A program made the translations under genes and the position numbers. From Dreissena polymorpha (Eukaryota; Mollusca; Bivalvia; Myida; Dreissenidae), in assembly GCF_020536995.1 (NCBI RefSeq), contig NC_068355.1:5191764-5255763 (forward strand): a stretch of 64,000 bases of DNA, read 5' to 3'. Shown here one piece after another: positions 57,896-64,000 of this stretch. Below the pieces are notes generated by a model, which saw only the letters and a program-made list of their open reading frames with translations, was not told the DNA's origin and ran no database searches. Position 1 is the first letter of the stretch. Each line of letters begins with the position of its first letter.

Positions 57896-58217
57896 GACTG
57901 GCAACGGTGGACAGCGAACTTTTCTAGAAAATATAGCAATTAGACGGTGCTATCGTCCTGACCAGTTCTCAGAAGAGAAATGTATCCAACTGCACGTGTT
58001 CAGTGATGGCTCGGAAACAGGCTATGGTGCATGCGCGTATCTGCGGAAGGTCGACGACAACGACAACGTAGCATGTAGTCTAGTACTTGGTAAATCCCAA
58101 TTCTAAAAGACTTTGTCCTTTTTACATGCCTTACAACAAGGGCAGTGCATATAGAAGTTGCACATAGCTTGACGACCGATTCTTTCATCGCAGCATTTCA
58201 AAGTTTTACGTGTCGAC

Positions 58218-58935
58218 GTGGAAAAACCGGAAACGCTCTTTAGCGACAATGGAACGAACTTTGTAGGCGCTGATCGAGAAATGAGGAAGTCCGTTCTTGA
58301 AATGAACTCTAGCAAATTAGAAAATTATATGCTCAACCGTGGCATTGAATGGAACTTCAACCCTCCATATGCCAGTCACAAGGGTTGTGCATGGGAGAGG
58401 CTGATTAGGTCTACACGTTCGATTCTCAAGGCAATGGCTGGAGAACAACTTCTCACAGATGAAAAATTAACTACGTTATTGGCAGAAGCAGAGAGAATCA
58501 TGAATGATCGACCTATAACTCAAGTGAGCAACGACCCAAAAGATCCCTCGGTTCTGACTCCCAGCATGCTTTTGCTGATGAAAACAAACAGCAGTATTCC
58601 GATCGTTGTTTTTTTAGAAAGAGGCCACGTACTCGATGCGTTGGTGGCGTCAAATTCAATACCTGAGTGACGTTTTTTGGCGTAGATGGATACGAGAATA
58701 TTTGCCAACGTTGCATGTGCGCCATAAGAGGCAACGGACACAGACTGACTTACGTGACGGTGACCTTGTCCTTGTAGCTCATGACAATACACCGAGAGGA
58801 CAGTGGCCTTTGGGTAGGGTCACTAAGGTTATTAAGGGTCGGGACGGGCATGTTCGTAATTGTGAGGTAAGATCCCGCAATACATCATCAATTAAGCCAA
58901 TTCATAAATTGTGCTTACTCGAGTGCTCAATTTAA
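58218..58935 (+). pseudogene. Integrase end and C-terminal domain of the BEL/Pao fossil
   Basis: FSDNGTNFVGADREM and WNFNPPYASHKGCAWERL match the integrase core of BEL/Pao. [20 protein letters not shown] matches the DUF5641-type tail that follows it. Confidence 0.88.
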
Positions 58936-59225
58936 ATTGAACAAACAATTTGACGAAGAATACGATAGTTATTAAATTGTCAACATATTTTACCCATACT
59001 TTGTGCAGTATGGATTTAAAGACAAGTCAAGTTATTAAATGGTACTCGTTTGTTGTTGTTTTTTACATTATTGAAGTAGTATCATTTATAGTGTTTTATC
59101 TTGAACTGTTGTCTTAAAATACTTTGTGTGAAAGTATAAACTGATTATCTTATTTATTTTTTGATGTTTGTTTATAATTCTATGCATTGATTATTATGAA
59201 ATCCGTGATATTTCATGGTGGGGAG

Positions 59226-59612
59226 TGTTAACGCCGTTCATTTACGGGAAATTTAATTAAAACGTTGGCGCGAAATATATACGCATCCGACGTCATATAT
59301 CCATTGTTGATCTACGTAAATATCTGTTACGTTTAAAATTGTTTTAAGAGTGTGGCTTTTTGAGTATGGAAGAATTAAAATCGGTAAATATATTGTTGGT
59401 ATTTATATTGTATATGTATTTCTGTATGTATTATTATTATTATTACATACGCGCGATTGTTTGAATTATTTATTTAAATAATATGTTAATAATTTGGTAT
59501 GTTTCACTGTATATATTATACATGCATTGTATTTAATTTTAGAGAATCGTCAGCGAATAAAAATAATGACGCATATCTCGTTTCTTCGTATTGAACTGGC
59601 CAACTGTTAACA
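59226..59612 (+). repeat. 3' LTR of the BEL/Pao fossil
   Basis: Begins TGTTAACGCC and ends CTGTTAACA. It follows a purine-rich tract. Confidence 0.9.
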
Positions 59613-60745
59613 AGCTGAAAACCTAGAAGTGGACGTACACTTTTATACAGACATGGCCATTTCTTGTCTTAAATTCATCAATAGCAATAAAACAATGATG
59701 TCAGCGTGTATAACCATTTCGATAAAATATACAGATAAATGCAAATCTGGATAAAAATTAATACACGGTCAATATATTATTGTGCCTCTGCTTTATATAT
59801 GCATCAAACGCTTAAAATGAAATATATTAAAGTGTTTCACGTGCGCATCCCACAATCACGAATAATAATGCCTCGGTATGTATTGTAGAAAAGGTTAAGA
59901 ATATATTTAGCGCATCGGTTTACAGACAACATTATACAACTAACGTGAATGCGCCGCTATTTTTTAACAATAATTGCGAAAACTAATTGTTTTATTTTTG
60001 GTTTCTTTGCTGTTTTCTCTGTATCTTTTAAGAATATTTTATTTTAAATATTTAAAATCAACGACTGATGGAGATTGTTTGTACATGGTTAATAATACTG
60101 TTACAGACATGCCAAACTAATTGAATATATTCAATACGTACAGTAAACGTGTTACTGTTAATGAAACGTGTTTCCGTTGAAAGACACACTATAGAATCAC
60201 GTGATTGGCTGCTTGTTTACGCATACACTTAAATACCTTTCAAACATAGCTATTAAAAAAGATGTAAATACAACCGAAACAAGGTATCGATTGTCATACC
60301 ACTCAATGTTATTTTGATTTTAATTGAAATTCAATAACAACGCTTCAAAAGCCTTTGAAGTATTGATCAATTTACACCAATGTAAACGTTTTTTCATGTG
60401 TCGTTATATATATATCAAGAATGTGTTAGCATATGCAGTCCGGTAAGATTTACTTCACAGTAACCGTACTTCACAGTAAACGATTATCCAACGACAGGCT
60501 ACACAGAAGTTTTAATATTTTATTCCTAAGGTTTGGCAGATCATGGAGCTGGTGATCATAACGGTGGCTTAGCATTACGTTTAATTTGAATGTTGATGAT
60601 GATGGAAATGATGATGTCAATGATGACAAGGACGTCTGTTGATGATGAAAAATGAGGATATGATAATTGATGATAACCAAGTCGGTGATCCCAGTTTGAT
60701 GGTATCTTGTGCTGTATTGTGTTGTTTGGCAATTGGTCAATTTCC
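59613..60745. other. No gene recognised
   Basis: AT-rich DNA after the 3' LTR. A loose (GAT)n-like patch lies at 60590-60690. The minus-strand frame at 60471-60866 crosses this patch and runs into the next element; it has no domain. Confidence 0.5.
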
Positions 60746-61263
60746 TTAAAGGGATCTTTTCACGCTTTGGTAAATTGACAAAATTGAAAAAAGTTGTTTC
60801 AGATTCGTAAGTTTTCGTTTTAGTTATGATATTTGTGAGGAAACAGTAATACTGAACATTAACCATGCTCTAATATAGCCATTATATGCATCTTTTGACG
60901 ATTTTAAAACCTAAAAATTATAAAGCGTTGCAACGCGAAACGATTGAATAATTTGGAGAGTTCTGTTTTTGTCGTTAAATTTTGTGAAACTACGAAGATT
61001 GCTTATATAAGGTATAAAATACGCCAAGTATGTGTACTCGGCGGAATAGCTCAGTAGGCTAAAGCGTTTTTACTTCAGGACTCTGGCAGGACTCCAGGGG
61101 TCACTGGTTCGAAACCTGCTTCGGGCAATGTTCTTTTCCTTTTTTTAATTTTTTTCTTGATTTTTTACTGGAGCTTTTACGATCCAATGTTTACATTTAT
61201 CAATATAAAGCATTTAATGAATAAGTTAAAAAAATGCCAAAATCTGTGAAAAGGCCCCTTTAA
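60746..61263 (+). mobile_element. TTAA-ended palindromic element with internal tRNA-like promoter, copy 2
   Basis: Same structure as 32807-33323: TTAAAGGGATCTTTTCAC at the start and GTGAAAAGGCCCCTTTAA at the end. The tRNA-like part lies at 61040-61127 with A and B boxes. The two copies are almost identical over about 517 bases. Confidence 0.87.
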
Positions 61264-61899
61264 ATAAAGGATACTGGTAAAAAATAAGGATTTATCTCCT
61301 GCTTTTGGAGTTCCTCAATTTTATGTTTAAGGCAATTATGATGACCTCTTATAAGGGCCGATGATGATTGCTGATACGATCTACTGATGATTTGTAGTGA
61401 TGGTGATGACACTTATAATAATGATGACTATGATGACGATTATGATGATTAGGGGGACATTATACTGGCTTATAATACTCCTTATTGATGTTGATTTTGT
61501 TGATGGCGATTGATGTTGACTGATGTTGATTGTAATTTGTCTGTAATGGTTACAAATGACCAATACTGATGTAAAACAAAGAGGATTATGATGATGATTT
61601 TTATTCAATGATTTTGTTCTGGATATGGTTCTTAGTTGTAATCCATTGTTGTTTCGTAACCGGAGCCGGGGGAAACTATTTACGTTTAAAGTTATTTTGT
61701 TAAATTGTAAACAAACACTCTAATCCGGAAATGACCATGAATAAAGGATAGAGGGGTAACAGTATTGGACAATTTTGCATGTAATGCTATTTTTCAAATT
61801 TTATGAAACTGACCTGTCAAGTAAGTGTACAAGATAATGATGGGAACGGTTAGTTTAAACCTATTTATTTTGGCTCATTTTTATTGAAGGCCTGGAACT
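61264..61899. other. No gene; loose GAT-rich simple sequence
   Basis: 61370-61610 is rich in degenerate GAT/GATGATT and TGTTGAT units, giving a long low-complexity minus-strand frame. Nothing else is recognised. Confidence 0.6.
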
Positions 61900-62062
61900 T
61901 GTAAAGACGTTGTCGTGAACGTTTCCAGGGCCTGGAGCCGGTGCTTGGTGTCTTTGGGGGAGATCTGGGGAACGCTCCCGTGGTGGGGATCGAGTCCGTG
62001 ATCTCCCGGTCGCTGGGCGGGCAACATATATATTAAACCACGGCGACCTGTAAAGGACCTAG
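61900..62062 (-). mobile_element. tRNA-derived SINE
   Basis: On the minus strand the head reads CGCCGTGGTTTAATATAT, then CGCCCAGCGACCGGGAGATC, then ACGGACTCGATCCCC, matching a tRNA-like A box (degraded) and B box. It continues with a tail containing CCCAAAGACACCAAG and CTCCAGGCCCTGGAAACG. I recognise this head and tail from common molluscan SINEs. The A box is decayed, so it is probably inactive. Confidence 0.7.
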
Positions 62063-62199
62063 GAAAGGTTCATGAATAAAATTATGATGACAAGAATTAT
62101 AATTTGTATATAAATAACACTGTTTATTGTCATAAAACACTTAACGATATTATTTTTAAAAAATTATAATAAAAAGGGATCTTCCAATTAGCTTATGAT

Positions 62200-63370
62200 G
62201 AAAAGCTCGGCGATCACCATTGGCTTTTAAATACCAGTTAGCATTGTTCTTGTTAGAGATTCCCGTGTCGAGTCTTTACCGGAACTTAATCCCAGAAGAA
62301 TCAAGAAAGACAATGTTCCTTTAAAGGGTACATATAATGATGGGCATTGTATAAGAATAAAGATAATAATGATAATAATTGTATTGTTTATATTAGAAAA
62401 AACGATGCTTATTGTCTAAAAGCACCAACGTCTAAAATATATTCCAAAAATTGTAAAGAAATCGACCTGCAATAATAATTCTCAGTATGGTTCTTGGTGA
62501 GTTATAAAGATAATGATTCATATGCCTGGCACTATATAATAAACCCAGAGTCATAAAGATCAAGATTATAATGTTGATATATTCCACATCAGAGCACATG
62601 CACATTTTTCAAAATTATAAAGAAATCGACCTGCCATAACCTTATAAAGATAATGTTTCATTTACAAAATATAAGGAGATAAGGAATAATGTGGATAAGG
62701 ATAACGTTGCATTTATTGTATAAAGCGCTCAAGCTCAGAGCATGTCTATTTTTTCAAAATTATAAAGATACCGATATGCCAAATTGCTTATGATTAAATG
62801 CACGGCGATCACCTTTGGCTTTAAATAAATCCATATTTATTGTTCTTGGTAGAGAAAAAGGTGCCAGGACTCTACCGGAACCGGGACTTAATCCCGGAAG
62901 AACCTTATAAAGATAATGTTTCATTTACAAAATATAAGGAGATCAGGAATAATGTGGATAAGGATAATGTTGAATTCATTGTAAAAGCCCTCAAGCTCAG
63001 AGCATGTTTTGTTTTTCAAAATTATAAAGATACCGATCTGCCAAATGGCTTATGGTTAAAGCGCGGCGATCACCTTTGGCTTTAAATAAATCCATATTTA
63101 CTGGGAATTTATCCCAGAAGAACCTTATAAAGATAATGATTTCCGTTGCCTGGCACTATATAATAAAGCCAGAGTCATAAAGATAAAGATTATAATGTTG
63201 ATATATTCGACCCCATAGCACGTGCATAGTTTTAAATAGATCCATATTTAAGGTTCTTGGTCTCTACCGAAAATGGAACTTAATCCCGGAAGAACCTTAT
63301 AAAGATAATGATTCCTATGCCTGGCACTATATAATTCACCCAGAGTCATACTGAAAAAGATCAAAATTTA
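62200..63370 (+). repeat. Irregular tandem array, period about 264 bp
   Basis: ACCTTATAAAGATAATG occurs at about 62638, 62902, 63122 and 63294, with a relative at 62504. Associated blocks recur: 'ggcgatcacctttggctttaaataa' at about 62805 and 63066 (relative 62211), 'cctggcactatataat' at about 62526, 63150 and 63320, and 'caaaattataaagat' repeatedly. The two fullest units (62637-62900 and 62901-63120) match closely. An 81-codon frame (62840-63085) lies across a unit boundary and is treated as incidental. Confidence 0.75.
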
Positions 63371-64000
63371 ATGCAATGTAATGTATATATTGGATTAAAT
63401 AGCGCTTATTGTGTAAAAGCACTAATGTGTCATACTATTTTTAAATTATAGAGTATTTTAAGTTATTTTAAAGCCTGTAAAAACGATTTACAAAACATAC
63501 CAACATTCAAACGAGTTGGCAACACTTAAATGGAAAGTTTTAAAATAATATAATTCCAAAATTGAAATCACTGTTTAATGTACCTGAATTTTCATTAAAA
63601 TTGGCATTTTCTTTGAAAATAAATATAGCGGATTTCGAACAACTTTGTTAAGTTTCTGCGTCAAATAGAATGGCGATTACCGAACTTTCACAAAACATTT
63701 AAATTCAGTTGTGACAATAACTTGAATAAGATACAAATTTTGCTTGATGATCACAAAATTTGGTTTTGAACTGGAGAAGAATATTTGTCAAGATGAACGT
63801 ATGCTAATAGCCGCCTTTTTTCTTCTTTTGGCGGAAGGTACACTTTTGAAAAGTTTCAGTCGTGTACCTTTTTGGCAATATTCAATAAGCACACGTCCTT
63901 CCGGTGTCAGGGGATTATATAAACATGTCTTTAAAGTTATATGTTTTCAAACCGTTCTATGGTAGCTTAAATTCTATATGTATGTATTCCAGCCTTGACA
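63371..64000. other. No gene recognised
   Basis: AT-rich DNA to the window end. A short frame at 63744-63965 includes a phrase (AAFFLLLAEGTLLKSF) with no family match that I can name. Confidence 0.45.

Larger units (their letters stand above)
52584..59612 (+). mobile_element. BEL/Pao LTR retrotransposon, fossil copy
   Basis: Two LTRs of about 388 bases flank an internal region with gag-like, zinc-knuckle, aspartic protease, reverse transcriptase, integrase and C-terminal parts in the order typical of BEL/Pao. A polypurine tract (GGTGGGGAG) lies just before the 3' LTR. AAGC can be read at both outer flanks, a possible short target duplication. By eye the LTRs differ at about two dozen sites, roughly 6 per cent, so the insertion is not recent. 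The copy is broken, with a handful of breaks, and a TA-flanked DNA element sits between the gag-like part and the protease part. Confidence 0.92.

Noticed and set aside
62840-63085. 81-codon open frame in the local tandem family
   Set aside because: It spans a repeat unit boundary, and other units do not keep the frame.

Overview
The window looks like the genome of a bivalve mollusc, probably a dreissenid-like mussel, though the species is inferred and not proven. It is AT-rich and intron-rich. It carries bivalve-typical repeats: 145-bp units full of AGGTCA, tRNA-derived SINEs, and the 'ctggccataggccagaagagc' type of intronic repeat. It also has a decayed fibrinogen-related gene, Tx1/L1-like and Jockey/CR1-like LINEs, and a BEL/Pao element. 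There is one 100-N assembly gap (985-1084). No bacterial-style operons are present.

Layout. 1-984: minus-strand LINE cut by the window edge. 1085-3000: chimeric and dispersed repeats. 3049-10506: minus-strand, multi-exon gene of a DUF7869-like family. It keeps good splice sites but has several frame breaks, so it is a pseudogene or is badly assembled. 10520-19200: mostly non-coding, with nested inverted repeats (11.2-12.8 kb) and long microsatellites (14.2, 15.5-15.9, 17.1-17.6 kb). 19243-35552: the one host gene that reads through well. It has a TATA/GC-box promoter, nine shared exons and two alternative 3' ends. Its protein has a ParB/sulfiredoxin-like fold, a coiled coil and, in the long form, a Tudor-like tail. 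36880-39620: two tandem arrays, one of 145-bp DR1-bearing units and one built on a conserved 20-bp core. 40460-44098: Tx1-like LINE split by a small DNA element. 44308-45477: minus-strand secreted fibrinogen-related pseudogene. 46553-47863: second LINE remnant. 47.9-52.4 kb: nothing recognisable except small repeats. 52584-59612: fossil BEL/Pao element with both LTRs, interrupted by a 1-kb TA-flanked DNA element. 59.6-64 kb: a TTAA-flanked element, a SINE and a local tandem family.

The genes do not form a pathway. The main biological lead is the ParB-like/coiled-coil/Tudor-like gene. It is a multi-exon metazoan gene whose central domain resembles a fold best known from bacterial chromosome partitioning and from sulfiredoxin. 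The second lead is a set of non-autonomous elements: TTAA-ended palindromic elements with an internal tRNA-like Pol III promoter, and the two satellite arrays. Exon models were built by hand from splice signals, phase continuity and reading frame. No database search was possible.
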